Notes under the pieces: generated by a model | Told to the model about the DNA's origin: nothing | The model's database searches: none | The model's input: only the letters and a program-made list of their open reading frames with translations | Origin: Mycobacterium deserti | Lineage (GTDB): Bacteria; Actinomycetota; Actinomycetes; Mycobacteriales; Mycobacteriaceae | Assembly: GCF_025345615.1 (NCBI RefSeq) | Contig: NZ_JAODWD010000002.1 | Span: forward strand, 991,113 to 1,055,112 | DNA: 64,000 bases | Direction: 5' to 3' | Part shown: one piece after another, positions 17,304-25,935 of the stretch | Position numbering within the stretch: the first letter of the stretch is position 1 | Layout of the letters: every line of letters starts with the position of its first letter | Translations under genes and position numbers: made by a program

Positions 17304-17983
17304 CGACGACGTTGGCGCTGAAGGTGGTCACGGGGCTCAAGGACAAGATCCTCGCCGGCGACCTCCCGCCGGGGCACAAGTTGCCGTCGGAGACCGAGCT
17401 CATCGACGAGTACGGTGTGTCGCGCACCGTGGTGCGCGAAGCCGTCACGCGGCTTCGCGCCGAGGGCCTCGTCGAGACATTTCAGGGCCGCGGCTCGTTC
17501 GTGCTGGCGATGCCCGAGCCGACGTCGTTCACCGTGGAGTCGGCGGCCATCCGCACGCACCACGACGTGCTCGACATGATCGACTTCCGCGTCGGCGTCG
17601 AATGTGAGGCCGCGGCTATGGCCGCAGCACGCGTCACGGACGCGTCGGCCGGCGAAATCCGCTCCGCGCTAGCGAGTTTCGCGGGTGCAGCGCCGGAAGA
17701 CGCCGTCGAGGCCGACTTCCTGTTCCACCGAGCGGTCGCCTCGTGCAGCGGCAACCGCTTCTACACCGACCTGATCGACTCGCTGGGCCCGATGATGATC
17801 ATGCTGCCGCGCACCCGGCTGCCGGACACCTACTCTCTGACGAACGCCACCCACGTGGAGCGGGTCCGCGCCGAGCACGACAACATCGCGGCCGCGGTTG
17901 TCGCCGGCGACGCCGATACGGCCAGGGCCGCGATGCGGCTACACCTTGGTAACACTCGTCGGCGGCTCGACGTCGGTCGGTGA
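17300..17983 (+). CDS. GntR-family regulator (FCD domain)
   Basis: This 227-residue protein has an N-terminal winged helix (LPPGHKLPSETELIDEYGVS followed by RTVVREAVTRLRAEGLV) and a C-terminal FCD ligand-binding domain with typical ligand/metal-pocket residues (FRVGVECEAAA; FHRAVASCSGN). It is coupled by ATGA to the dehydratase gene and probably represses that operon through the inverted repeat at 16142-16168. A sugar acid or its degradation product is the likely inducer. Its 3' end overlaps the 3' end of the convergent tctA by 45 bp. Confidence 0.87.
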   Translation: MTTTLALKVVTGLKDKILAGDLPPGHKLPSETELIDEYGVSRTVVREAVTRLRAEGLVETFQGRGSFVLAMPEPTSFTVESAAIRTHHDVLDMIDFRVGVECEAAAMAAARVTDASAGEIRSALASFAGAAPEDAVEADFLFHRAVASCSGNRFYTDLIDSLGPMMIMLPRTRLPDTYSLTNATHVERVRAEHDNIAAAVVAGDADTARAAMRLHLGNTRRRLDVGR

Positions 17984-19473
17984 CCGGTCAACGTCCTTGC
18001 GCCGCTTCATCAAATGCCGCACCAGGGGCAGCACCGCCAGCACGACGAATATCGCCAGAATCGTTCCGGAGATCGGCCGGGTGAAGAAGCCGGTCGGGTC
18101 GCCACCGAAGATCAGCAGCGAGCGGCGGGTGCTCGACTCGATGATCGAGCCGAGAACGAATGCCAGCACCATGGGGCCCGGGTCGAAGCCCGCCTTCTTC
18201 ATCAAGTAGCCGATGATCCCGAACGTCACCATCAGGTAGATGTCGAACACCGAGTTGTTGATCGTGTACACGCCGAGAATCGTGATCAGCGCCGTGATGG
18301 GCGCCAAGATGGCCGGGCGCACCCGCAGGATGCGAACGAACAGGCCCACCAACGGGATCGACAGGATCAGCAGCAACAGGTTGCCGATGTACATGGAGTT
18401 GATGACGCCCCAGAACACGTCGGGATGCTCGTCGACCAGTTGGGGTCCCGGCGAGACGCCGAGAATCAGCAGCGCGCCGAACAGCATCGCCATCGACGCG
18501 TTGGCCGGCAGTCCGATGGTGAGCAGGGGGATGAACGACGATGTCGCCGCCGCGTTGTTCGCCGTCTCCGCGCGGCGACGCCTTCGATCGCGCCGCGACC
18601 GAACCGCTCCGGAGTCTTGGAACGCCGCTTCTCGGTCGCGTAGGCGACGATCGACGACAGCACCGCGCCGCCGCCGGGCAGGACGCCGAGCACGAAACCG
18701 ATGACCGAACCGCGACCGATGGCACCGGAGGACTGTCTGAGGTCCTTGCGCGACGGCCACACGTTGCCGACCTTCGTGGGCGCCTGCACCTTCCGGTGTC
18801 GCTGTTCCAGGTTGTAGAGGATCTCCCCGACACCGAAAAGCCCCATTGCGACGACGACGAAGTCGATGCCGTCGGCCAGTTGCAGGCTGTCGAAGGTGAA
18901 CCGGGAGGCGCCGCTGAAGCTGTCGCGGCCCACGGTGGCCAGCAGCAGGCCGATCGCTCCGGCGATCAGCGCCTTCAGTTTGTTGCCGCTGCCGATGGTG
19001 GCGACGAGCAGCACACCGAGCAGTGCCAGCGCGGCGTATTCGGGCGGGCCGAAGTCCAGAGCCACGCTCGCCACCACCGGTGCGAGCAGCGTCAAACCGA
19101 TGATCGAAATCGTCGCGCCGACAAAAGAACCGATCGCCGCGATGCCCAGCGCGGTACCGGCCTTGCCCTGCTTGGCCAGCGCGAAGCCGTCGAAGACCGT
19201 CACCACGCTCGACGCCTCGCCCGGTAGCCGTAGCAGCACCGAGGTGATGGTGCCGCCGTATTGGGCGCCGTAGTAAATGCCTGCGAGCATGATGATCGCC
19301 GACACCGGATCGATTGTGTAGGTGATCGGCAGCAGAATCGCGATGGTGGCGGCCGGGCCCAGCCCGGGCAGCACACCGATGACCATGCCGATCAGGACAC
19401 CGACAAGACAGTAGAGCAGGTTATGCGGTTCGACGACGACCGCGAACCCCTCGAGAAATGCGTTGAAGTCCAT
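17939..19473 (-). pseudogene. tctA: Tripartite tricarboxylate transporter large membrane subunit TctA, frameshifted
   Basis: The minus strand encodes a TctA-type permease of about 511 residues, but it is split between two frames. The N-terminal part (ATG at 19473) has the family signature GVLPGLGPAATIAILLPITY and proceeds to GRGAIEGVAA. The expected continuation P-ETANNAAATSSFIPLLTIGLP is found only in another frame, which then runs intact to the stop at 17939. The shift lies at about 18570, where GCGCGGAG replaces an expected GCGCCGGAG, that is, one missing C. No other damage is seen, so this is either a recent inactivation or a sequencing error. TctA is the main membrane channel of a TctCBA secondary transporter for carboxylates. 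Confidence 0.85.
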
Positions 19474-19482
19474 GTTCTGAGC

Positions 19483-20016
19483 TCAGAAGGCGATCAGGTG
19501 CGGGAGCGGGATCCGCAGTCCGTAGAGGAACAGGAAGTAGAAGACCGCCGTCGTCACGACGCTGATGATCAGCGTATTGCGCCAGCTCTCGCCGCCGAGG
19601 AAGCGCAGCCAGATCACGCACAGCACCACAGCCGGAATCTCGAAGCCGGTCAACGGCATCAGCAAGCCGAATGCGATGAAGGTGACGACGCCGACCACCG
19701 GCAGCGCGCTGCTGCGGGTGAATGCCTCGGCGTCGTCGAGGCGGCGGCCGGTGACGAGCAGGATCACCGACAGTGCGGCGATCACGACGCTGACGACGAA
19801 CGGCCACATCCCCGGACCCGGCTCCCGCAAAGAGCCGAGCCGGTAGCCGTAGGCCAGGGCCGCACCGCCGACACCGATGACGATTCCGATCAGCGCGCCG
19901 ACGATCTGGTAGCGGGGTCCGCCCGCGGGTGGACGCTCCTCCTCCAGCTCGTGGGCGACTTCGGCCTCGATTTCGGCCAGGATGTCGCGGGTGTGCGGGT
20001 GGGTGCTCTCGGCCAT
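19483..20016 (-). CDS. tctB: Tripartite tricarboxylate transporter small membrane subunit TctB
   Basis: This 177-residue protein has an acidic, charged N-terminal extension (about residues 1-35) followed by four predicted transmembrane helices, the usual TctB layout. The GLIxPLTGFEIPA-like segment (here GLLMPLTGFEIPAVVLC) is typical of the family. It partners TctA in the membrane. It lies 5 nt after tctC and 9 nt before tctA, so the three form one operon. Confidence 0.87.
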   Translation of the reverse strand: MAESTHPHTRDILAEIEAEVAHELEEERPPAGGPRYQIVGALIGIVIGVGGAALAYGYRLGSLREPGPGMWPFVVSVVIAALSVILLVTGRRLDDAEAFTRSSALPVVGVVTFIAFGLLMPLTGFEIPAVVLCVIWLRFLGGESWRNTLIISVVTTAVFYFLFLYGLRIPLPHLIAF

Positions 20017-20021
20017 GGCGC

Positions 20022-21029
20022 TCAGCCTTCGTCGCGCAGGTTGATTCCGTATTGCTTGACGAGTTCGGCGAAGCGCGTCTGATCCTCCTGCAACTGGGTG
20101 AGGACGTCGTCACCCGACAGTTCCATCGGGGTCAAGCTGTTCTGCTTGTTGAACTCCTGGTACTCCTCGGTGGCGAACGTCGCCTTCATTCCCTCGGCGA
20201 GCTTGTCCTGCACCTCTTGCGGAGTTTCCTTGGGCACGGTCATGAACCGGTACTGCGCCACCTCGACGTCGAGTCCCTGTTCCTTGGCGGTCGGCACATC
20301 CGGCAGATACTCGATGCGCTCGGGCCCGAAGACGGCCAGCGGAGTCAGCTTTCCGGACTGGATGTTCTCGATGGCCTCGCCGACTTGCAGCGAGGCGACG
20401 TCGACCTGGTTACCGAGCACCGCGGCCAGTGCGGGTGCGCCGCCGTCGAACGGCACCGCCTGCGAGTTGATATTGCTGGTCTTGAACAGCAGCGCGGCGG
20501 ACAACTGCGCGCCGGTGCCGACCCCGGTGGTGCCGTAACGGACGACGCGGTTGCCGTTCTTCATGTCGGCGAGCGTGCGAAAGCCGCTGGCGGGGTTGGT
20601 GACCAACACATAGTCGTCGCGCGATACCCCGCCGACGATGTCGAAGTCGTCGATCTTGGTGACTTCGTCGGGGCTCACGGCCAGCGGCGTGATGGCGAAC
20701 AGCGACGCGTTCTGGATCGCGATCTTCGAACCGTCCGGCGTGGCTTTGGCGACCTCCGCCGCGGCGAGCGCGCCGTTGGCGCCTTCGCGGTTGATGACGG
20801 GGAACGACGCGCCGAGGTTGTCGGACAGGCCCTTTGAGACGGCGCGGCTGATCAGGTCGCTCGACCCACCCGGGGATGCGCCGACATACATCTCGACGGT
20901 GCCGGACGGATAGTCGCCGCCGCCTCCGGAACCGGTGCTCGTCTCGACACCGCCGCAGGCGGTCAGGGTCAGCGCGGCCGCGGCGGATACCGCAATGCCG
21001 GTACGCCGGAGGGCGGTGATGCTCACCAT
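20022..21029 (-). CDS. tctC: Tripartite tricarboxylate transporter substrate-binding lipoprotein TctC
   Basis: This 335-residue protein has a signal peptide with lipobox LTAC, then a Ser/Gly-rich linker and a TctC/Bug-type solute-binding domain. It contains GGSSDLISR, INREGANGALAAAEVAKATPDG and DVPTAKEQG, all family landmarks. It captures a carboxylate outside the membrane and hands it to TctA/TctB. The ligand is unknown; the nearby sugar-acid dehydratase suggests an aldarate or related acid. It is divergent from a LysR regulator across 124 bp. Confidence 0.9.
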   Translation of the reverse strand: MVSITALRRTGIAVSAAAALTLTACGGVETSTGSGGGGDYPSGTVEMYVGASPGGSSDLISRAVSKGLSDNLGASFPVINREGANGALAAAEVAKATPDGSKIAIQNASLFAITPLAVSPDEVTKIDDFDIVGGVSRDDYVLVTNPASGFRTLADMKNGNRVVRYGTTGVGTGAQLSAALLFKTSNINSQAVPFDGGAPALAAVLGNQVDVASLQVGEAIENIQSGKLTPLAVFGPERIEYLPDVPTAKEQGLDVEVAQYRFMTVPKETPQEVQDKLAEGMKATFATEEYQEFNKQNSLTPMELSGDDVLTQLQEDQTRFAELVKQYGINLRDEG

Positions 21030-21153
21030 GGCAGTTCACTCCTGTGTGATGGGTGGCTTCAGGTCGGCCGATGTGGCCGCTGTCACTCCACGGTAGGGAT
21101 CGCGCACGATACCTGTCCAACAGCCATCTGGCATCGCTTGATACTTTTCGTGC
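21030..21153. promoter_or_regulatory. Divergent tctC / LysR control region
   Basis: This 124-bp intergenic region between the tctCBA operon and the LysR gene should contain both promoters and LysR-type sites. Two related stretches stand out: ATCGCGCACGATAC at 21099-21112 (with ATCG/CGAT dyad symmetry) and ATCGCTTGATAC at 21133-21144. These are candidate LysR contacts but weak on sequence alone. Confidence 0.4.
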
Positions 21154-22086
21154 ATGACTGTGACGCTGGACCAGGTGCGCTGCTTCATCGCGGTCGCCGA
21201 GGAACTGCACTTCGGCCGGGCGGCCGACCGATTGGCGATGACCCAGCCGCCGCTGAGCCGCCAGATTCAGAAACTGGAACGCGCGGTGGGCGCCAATCTG
21301 CTCGACCGCGACAACCGCCGGGTGCTGCTCACCCCAGCCGGCGGCGCGTTTCTCGAGGACTGCTACCGGATGCTCAACACGCTCGACGCGGCGACCGCAC
21401 ACGCCCAGCGCGTGGAGAGCGGGTCGGCGGGAACGTTGAACCTCGGCTTCACCGCCGTGTCGGCGATCGGGATACTCGGCCCGCTGCTCGGTCTGCTCGG
21501 CACCGAACTACCCGACATCGAAGTCGTGCTGCACGAGCGGGTGACGGGCGCCCAGGTCGACGGCATCCGGCGCGGTGAGTTGGACCTCGGGCTGGCACGC
21601 CCGCCGTTCGACACGGCGTTGTTGTCGTCTCAAGTGGTGGCGCGCGAGCCGCTGCGCGCCGTCGTGCCGGCCAGCCACCCGCTGGCACACGCGCCAGGGC
21701 CACTCGGGCCGAAGGACTTCGACGGCCTGCCGGTGATCAGCTACCACCCGGTGACGGCGCGCTACTTCCACGAGCTGACCGTGCGGTTCCTGTTCAACGG
21801 GCACCCCCGGATCAAGCAGACGGTTCAGCAGATCCTGACTGCCGTTCTGTTGGTCGCCGCGGGTGAGGGCGTCGCACTGGTGCCCGCCAGCGCCACCGCG
21901 TTGAAGGTGGACGGCGTGGTCTACAAGCCGCTGACCGACGTCGGCGGTGGGCATCCGGACAGCGATCCGTCGAGACCCGTTGAGCTGCACGCTATCTGGC
22001 CGCGACACGGACTCACCCCGATGTTGCGGGAAGTGCTGCAGCTGATCCACCGCTCCGCCGAACACGTCGACGACCTGATCGGCTGA
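21154..22086 (+). CDS. LysR-family transcriptional regulator
   Basis: This 310-residue protein has an N-terminal LysR helix-turn-helix (FGRAADRLAMTQPPLSRQIQ at about residues 27-46) and a C-terminal periplasmic-binding-like effector domain. It is divergently transcribed from tctCBA, so it most likely activates that transporter operon in response to its carboxylate substrate and represses itself. Its stop codon abuts the stop of the convergent acyl-CoA dehydrogenase gene with no spacer. Confidence 0.9.
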   Translation: MTVTLDQVRCFIAVAEELHFGRAADRLAMTQPPLSRQIQKLERAVGANLLDRDNRRVLLTPAGGAFLEDCYRMLNTLDAATAHAQRVESGSAGTLNLGFTAVSAIGILGPLLGLLGTELPDIEVVLHERVTGAQVDGIRRGELDLGLARPPFDTALLSSQVVAREPLRAVVPASHPLAHAPGPLGPKDFDGLPVISYHPVTARYFHELTVRFLFNGHPRIKQTVQQILTAVLLVAAGEGVALVPASATALKVDGVVYKPLTDVGGGHPDSDPSRPVELHAIWPRHGLTPMLREVLQLIHRSAEHVDDLIG

Positions 22087-23883
22087 CTAGAACCAACCGT
22101 CGCGCATCTCGAGCGCCGTGCGGTCGAGGCTTTCTAGCAAGTCGAGTTGCGGTGCAGTCCTGGGCAGTTCGTACCGGAAGAAGTATCGCGCCGCCTGCCG
22201 CTTACCGTCGTAGAAGTCGCCTGCGTGGCCGTCGGCGGCCAGGATCTGCTCCAGCCAGATCCACGCGAGGACGATGTGACCGAACGCCTCGAGGTAGACG
22301 ACGCTGTTGGCCATCGCCGCCTCGACGTCGCCCGAGTCGAACATCGCGGTGGTGACCGAGGCGAGTCGCCGCCACGATGCGTCGAGCTGGGTGGCCAGTG
22401 TCGCCGTCTCCCCGCCCGTGGCCGTGGCCGTGTCGACCGTGCTGCTGATCGCTTCGGCCAGCGCAGCCAGGCTGGCGCCACCGCGCTGGGTCACCTTGCG
22501 GCCTAACAAGTCCAGGCTCTGAATCCCGTGCGTGCCTTCGTGGATGGGGTTGAGCCGGTTGTCCCGATAGTGCTGCTCGACGTCGTATTCACGGGTGTAG
22601 CCGTAGCCGCCGAACACCTGGATGGCCAGGTTGTTGGCTTCCAGGCACCATTGCGACGGCCAGCTCTTTGCGACCGGCGTCAGGATGTCCAGCAGCAGCG
22701 TCGCAGCATCGTGTTCGTTCTCCGACTCGGCGCTGTGCTGCAGGTCGACGAGTTTGGCGCAGTACAACCCCAATGCCAGTCCGCCCTCCACGTAAGCCTT
22801 CTGCGCTAACAGCATTCGCTTGACGTCGGGATGCTCGATGATCGGGATCTGCGGGGTCGCTGGATCCTTGGCGGTCACGAGACGGCCCTGGGGACGCTCG
22901 CGCGCGTACTGCAGCGATTTAAGGTAACCGGTGTAGCCCAGCGACACCGCGCCCATGCCCACGCCCATCCGCGCCTCGTTCATCATCGTGAACATGTAGG
23001 CGATACCGCGGTGCGGCTCGCCGACAAGGTAGCCGACCGCGCCGGCTCTGCCACCAGGGGTGAATTTGCCTTCGCCGAAGTTCAGCACGGTGTTGGTGAT
23101 GCCGCGCTGACCCATCTTGTGATTGAGACCGGCCAGTGCGACGTCATTGCGCTCGCCGACCGAACCGTCGTCGTTCACAAGGTATTTCGGCACGATCAAC
23201 AGGGAGATTCCCTTTGTGCCCTGCGGGCCGCCGGGGATCTTGGCCAGCACGAGGTTGACGATGTTGTCGGTCAGTTCGTGCTCAGCGCCCGAGATCCACA
23301 TCTTGCTTCCGAACAGCCGGTAGGTGCCGTCGTCCTGCGGTTCGGCCCGGGTGGTGATGTCGGCGAGCGACGACCCCGCCTGCGCCTCCGACAACGCCAT
23401 GGTGCCGGTGAACCGACCCGCCAACATCGGTTTGACGAAGGCTTCGATCTGCTCGGGTGTGCCGAACTTGGCGAGCAGGTTGGCGTTGGCCATCGTGAGC
23501 ATCAGGTACCCGGTGGTGCTGACGTTGGCCGCCGAGAAGTAGGCGAACCCGGCCTGCGCAACGGCGGCAGGCAGTTGCGTGCCGCCGAACTGCTCGTCCA
23601 TCGCCATCCCGATCAGGTCGGCCTCGGCGAACGCGTCCAGCGCTTCCTTCACCTCACCGATGACCGTGACCTTCTCTCCGTCGAAGGTCGGCTCGTTCGC
23701 ATCGCTTTTCTTGTTGTGCGGCGCGAAGTAGCGGGTGGCCAACTGCTCGCAGAGATCCAGCACCGCGTCGAACGTCTCACGGGAGTGCTCGGCGTACCGT
23801 TGCCGCTTGGTCAGCGCGTCAACCTGCAGCCATTCATAGAGCAGGAAGTCGACGTCGCGGCGCGACAGCAGGGTGGACTTCAT
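22087..23883 (-). CDS. Acyl-CoA dehydrogenase, long (about 600-residue) FadE type
   Basis: This 598-residue flavoprotein of the larger acyl-CoA dehydrogenase subgroup has an extra C-terminal region. Motifs include MALSEAQAGSSLADITTRA (flavin/substrate region), GSKMWISGAEHEL, VFGGYGYTREYDVEQHYRDN and IHEGTHGIQSLDLLGRK, where the Glu is the probable catalytic base. It introduces the trans-2 double bond in beta-oxidation of an acyl-CoA of unknown chain length. The ATG at 23883 is used; a GTG five codons upstream is an alternative. It is most like the FadE5/FadE6 size class of mycobacteria. Confidence 0.87.
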   Translation of the reverse strand: MKSTLLSRRDVDFLLYEWLQVDALTKRQRYAEHSRETFDAVLDLCEQLATRYFAPHNKKSDANEPTFDGEKVTVIGEVKEALDAFAEADLIGMAMDEQFGGTQLPAAVAQAGFAYFSAANVSTTGYLMLTMANANLLAKFGTPEQIEAFVKPMLAGRFTGTMALSEAQAGSSLADITTRAEPQDDGTYRLFGSKMWISGAEHELTDNIVNLVLAKIPGGPQGTKGISLLIVPKYLVNDDGSVGERNDVALAGLNHKMGQRGITNTVLNFGEGKFTPGGRAGAVGYLVGEPHRGIAYMFTMMNEARMGVGMGAVSLGYTGYLKSLQYARERPQGRLVTAKDPATPQIPIIEHPDVKRMLLAQKAYVEGGLALGLYCAKLVDLQHSAESENEHDAATLLLDILTPVAKSWPSQWCLEANNLAIQVFGGYGYTREYDVEQHYRDNRLNPIHEGTHGIQSLDLLGRKVTQRGGASLAALAEAISSTVDTATATGGETATLATQLDASWRRLASVTTAMFDSGDVEAAMANSVVYLEAFGHIVLAWIWLEQILAADGHAGDFYDGKRQAARYFFRYELPRTAPQLDLLESLDRTALEMRDGWF

Positions 23884-23932
23884 CCATCCATCTTGCACCG
23901 CGCTGCTCGCGGCGAACGCTGACGATCGACGG

Positions 23933-24151
23933 TCAGGATTTCTGGAGCTTGGCGAGCAACTCGTGGCAGCGTTTGGCGCGTTCGGAATCCTGGGCCATCA
24001 CGTCCTCGAAGAACGACGCGACGTCATCGAGTCCGGCGTTCCTGGCGTCACGCACGTACTGGCCGTAGTCGTGACCCGCTTTCAGTGAGTGGTATTGCAC
24101 GGAGATCAGATCGAAGGTCACGTCGTCGAAGCCGGTTTCTCCAGCAGGCAT
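23933..24151 (-). CDS. Small conserved helical protein
   Basis: This 72-residue acidic/amphipathic protein begins at the ATG at 24151, preceded by AGGAGGACTGAC, a strong ribosome binding site. The sequence FDLISVQYHSLKAGHDYGQY followed by FEDVMAQDSERAKRCHELLAKL suggests two long antiparallel helices, reminiscent of half a ferritin-like bundle. No function is recognised. It stands alone between the long acyl-CoA dehydrogenase and an SDR, all on the minus strand. Confidence 0.7.
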   Translation of the reverse strand: MPAGETGFDDVTFDLISVQYHSLKAGHDYGQYVRDARNAGLDDVASFFEDVMAQDSERAKRCHELLAKLQKS

Positions 24152-24253
24152 GTCAGTCCTCCTGTTCGTAGGATGACTGGCGACTACCCGCCGATCGGGC
24201 ACACAAACGAAACGCGTGCACTCATTTCGCGCACGTGCGAGCGCAGGCTGGCT

Positions 24254-25027
24254 TCATCGAATGGTGCTCACGCCGCCGTCGACGGGAATCACCGCCCCGG
24301 TGATGTAGGAGCTGGCTCGGCTCGCCAGGAACACCGCGATGCCCGCCATGTCGTCGGCAGCCCCGATCCGGCCCAGCGGCAACGCTTTTCCAACGGCGTC
24401 GGCCCCCGGCGCCAGGAGCACCTTTGTCATCCGCGACTCGAAAAGACCAGGGGCGATCGCGTTGACCACGATGCTCGGCGCGAGCTCGGTGGCGAGATGT
24501 TTGGTGAGCATGTGCACGGCGGCCTTGCTGGCGCTGTAGGAGAAATTGTCGCGGCCGCGCTCGGGGGTGTGGAAGCCGTCGACGCTGCCAGTGTTGATCA
24601 CGCGCGCGGGATCGGTGTCGGTAGCGCCGGCGGTCAGCAGCGGCACCAGCGCGCGGGTGAGCAGGAAGACGCCCTTGACGTTGACGTTGAACACCCGGTC
24701 GAACGCCGCTTCGGGGAACTCGTCGAACGGAGCGCCCCAGTTGGCGCCCGCATTGTTGAACAGCGCATGCACCGCGTTCTCGCGATCGGACAGTGCGGCG
24801 GTCAGCGTTTCGACACCCTCGGCGGTCCCGAGGTCGGCCGGTATCGCCTCGACCGGGCCCAGCGCCGACAATTCGGCGACGGTCGCGTCGAGTTCGGCCT
24901 CCTTGCGGCTCGACAGGTACACGCGGGCGCCGGCCTCCAGCAGCCCGCGGGCCATCATCACGCCGATGCCGCGTCCGCCTCCCGTGACGACGGCGACCTT
25001 GCCGTCCAGCCGGAACATGTCAGTCAC
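24254..25027 (-). CDS. Short-chain dehydrogenase/reductase
   Basis: This 257-residue classical SDR has the cofactor motif TGGGRGIG near residue 16, NNAGANWG, the catalytic Ser in NTGSVDGF and YSASKAA (Tyr-x-x-x-Lys). The C-terminus ends GAVIPVDGG, typical of FabG-like enzymes. It oxidises or reduces a hydroxy/keto group on an unknown substrate, probably acyl-CoA related given its neighbours. The GTG at 25027 overlaps the stop of the TetR gene by 8 nt; an ATG at 25018 is an alternative start. Confidence 0.87.
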   Translation of the reverse strand: MTDMFRLDGKVAVVTGGGRGIGVMMARGLLEAGARVYLSSRKEAELDATVAELSALGPVEAIPADLGTAEGVETLTAALSDRENAVHALFNNAGANWGAPFDEFPEAAFDRVFNVNVKGVFLLTRALVPLLTAGATDTDPARVINTGSVDGFHTPERGRDNFSYSASKAAVHMLTKHLATELAPSIVVNAIAPGLFESRMTKVLLAPGADAVGKALPLGRIGAADDMAGIAVFLASRASSYITGAVIPVDGGVSTIR

Positions 25028-25685
25028 GTGCGGCGGCGACGTCGATACCGAGCGGGGTCGACTCGCGGACCGCTTCGTCTCTGATCAGGCCGCGCAGCAG
25101 CGCGGTGCTGAACTCGACGGCGATCTCCTGCGCGGTGCGCCTGCCGTGGGGGCGCAGCCAGCGGTAGGCGCCCAGCGTCATCCCGATGTAGCCGAGCGCC
25201 AGCACATGCGAATCACAGTCGTAGAACTCGCCGCTGGCGATGCCGCGGTCGATGACGTCTCGGACGTGCTCGTAGACCTGGGTTTCCTTCTCCCGGATGT
25301 AGGCGACCTGATCTTCGGTGAACCACTCGGTGATGTACGGGCCTTCCTGGAAGTACACCGCTGCCCGCTCGATGTCGCTGGCGATGCCGACCAGCAGGCG
25401 ACGGGTGAAGTGGTAGATGGTCTCGCGCGCCGACGCTGACGGATCGTCGTGCAGGGCGTCGACCGTGAAGTCCGCGGCGCCCTTGTAGATGTCGTAGAGG
25501 ATCAGCGACTTGCTGGCGTAATAGTGGTAGACCGTGGCCTTGTTGAGGCCGACCGCGTCGGCGACGTCGTCCATCCGGGTGCCGTGGTAGCCCCGGGCGG
25601 CGAACAGCTTGGTGGCGACGGCCAACAGTTCCTCGCGGCGGGACATCCCGTTGGTGGCGACGTCCGCGGACGTTCCTGCAGGCAT
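25020..25685 (-). CDS. TetR-family regulator (Rv0158-like)
   Basis: This 221-residue protein has an N-terminal TetR helix-turn-helix (AARGYHGTRMDDVADAVGLN, then KATVYHYYASKSLILYDIYK) and a C-terminal ligand domain of the kind found in fatty-acid-type TetR repressors (TetR_C KstR2-like). It is co-transcribed with the SDR (8-nt overlap). It is divergent from the small gene at 25824, as Rv0158 is from the Rv0157A/pntB side in M. tuberculosis. A palindrome 45 bp upstream (25730-25739) is a plausible autoregulatory operator. Confidence 0.87.
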   Translation of the reverse strand: MPAGTSADVATNGMSRREELLAVATKLFAARGYHGTRMDDVADAVGLNKATVYHYYASKSLILYDIYKGAADFTVDALHDDPSASARETIYHFTRRLLVGIASDIERAAVYFQEGPYITEWFTEDQVAYIREKETQVYEHVRDVIDRGIASGEFYDCDSHVLALGYIGMTLGAYRWLRPHGRRTAQEIAVEFSTALLRGLIRDEAVRESTPLGIDVAAARD

Positions 25686-25729
25686 GGCGACTCACTCTAG
25701 GCGGGCCCGGAGACCGTCCGGGCGTCAAT

Positions 25730-25739
25730 CAACTGGTTG
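25730..25739. promoter_or_regulatory. Candidate TetR operator CAACTGGTTG
   Basis: This perfect 10-bp palindrome (CAAC-TG-GTTG) lies 45 bp upstream of the TetR start. The same nine bases, CAACTGGTT, recur on the other strand at 39775-39786, 39 bp upstream of the aldehyde dehydrogenase start. Common control by one TetR protein is an inference. Confidence 0.4.
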
Positions 25740-25823
25740 GCAGTTTAGGAGTACGGGCTGTCGAGGCCTTGGTGGCGGGTCTAGACTTGCCACCGAACCG
25801 GCCGCGACGCGAGAGGTGATCAC

Positions 25824-25934
25824 ATGGATCCGAATCCGGACTATGACCTGAGCGACGAGATCGAGTACGGCGGTGCCGTCATTCCCTGGTTTCTGCGCGG
25901 CGTCTTCCCGCCGCCCGCTTATCCGCCGGTTTAG
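25824..25934 (+). CDS. 36-residue conserved small protein (Rv0157A-like)
   Basis: This short gene starts with ATG at 25824 behind a GAGAGGTGATCAC ribosome binding site. It encodes an acidic N-terminus (DYDLSDEIEYGG) followed by a hydrophobic, aromatic and proline-rich end (VIPWFLRGVFPPPAYPPV). The codon pattern and clear ribosome binding site support it as real. Its position between the Rv0158-like TetR and the pnt region is that of Rv0157A in M. tuberculosis. The function is unknown. Membrane-surface association is conceivable from the Trp/Phe/Pro content. Its stop lies one base from the stop of the convergent ion-channel gene. Confidence 0.75.
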   Translation: MDPNPDYDLSDEIEYGGAVIPWFLRGVFPPPAYPPV

Positions 25935-25935
25935 C

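Noticed and set aside
17939..19473. Programmed ribosomal frameshift in tctA
   Set aside because: No slippery heptamer or downstream pseudoknot is evident, and the family is normally encoded in one frame; a base deletion explains it better.
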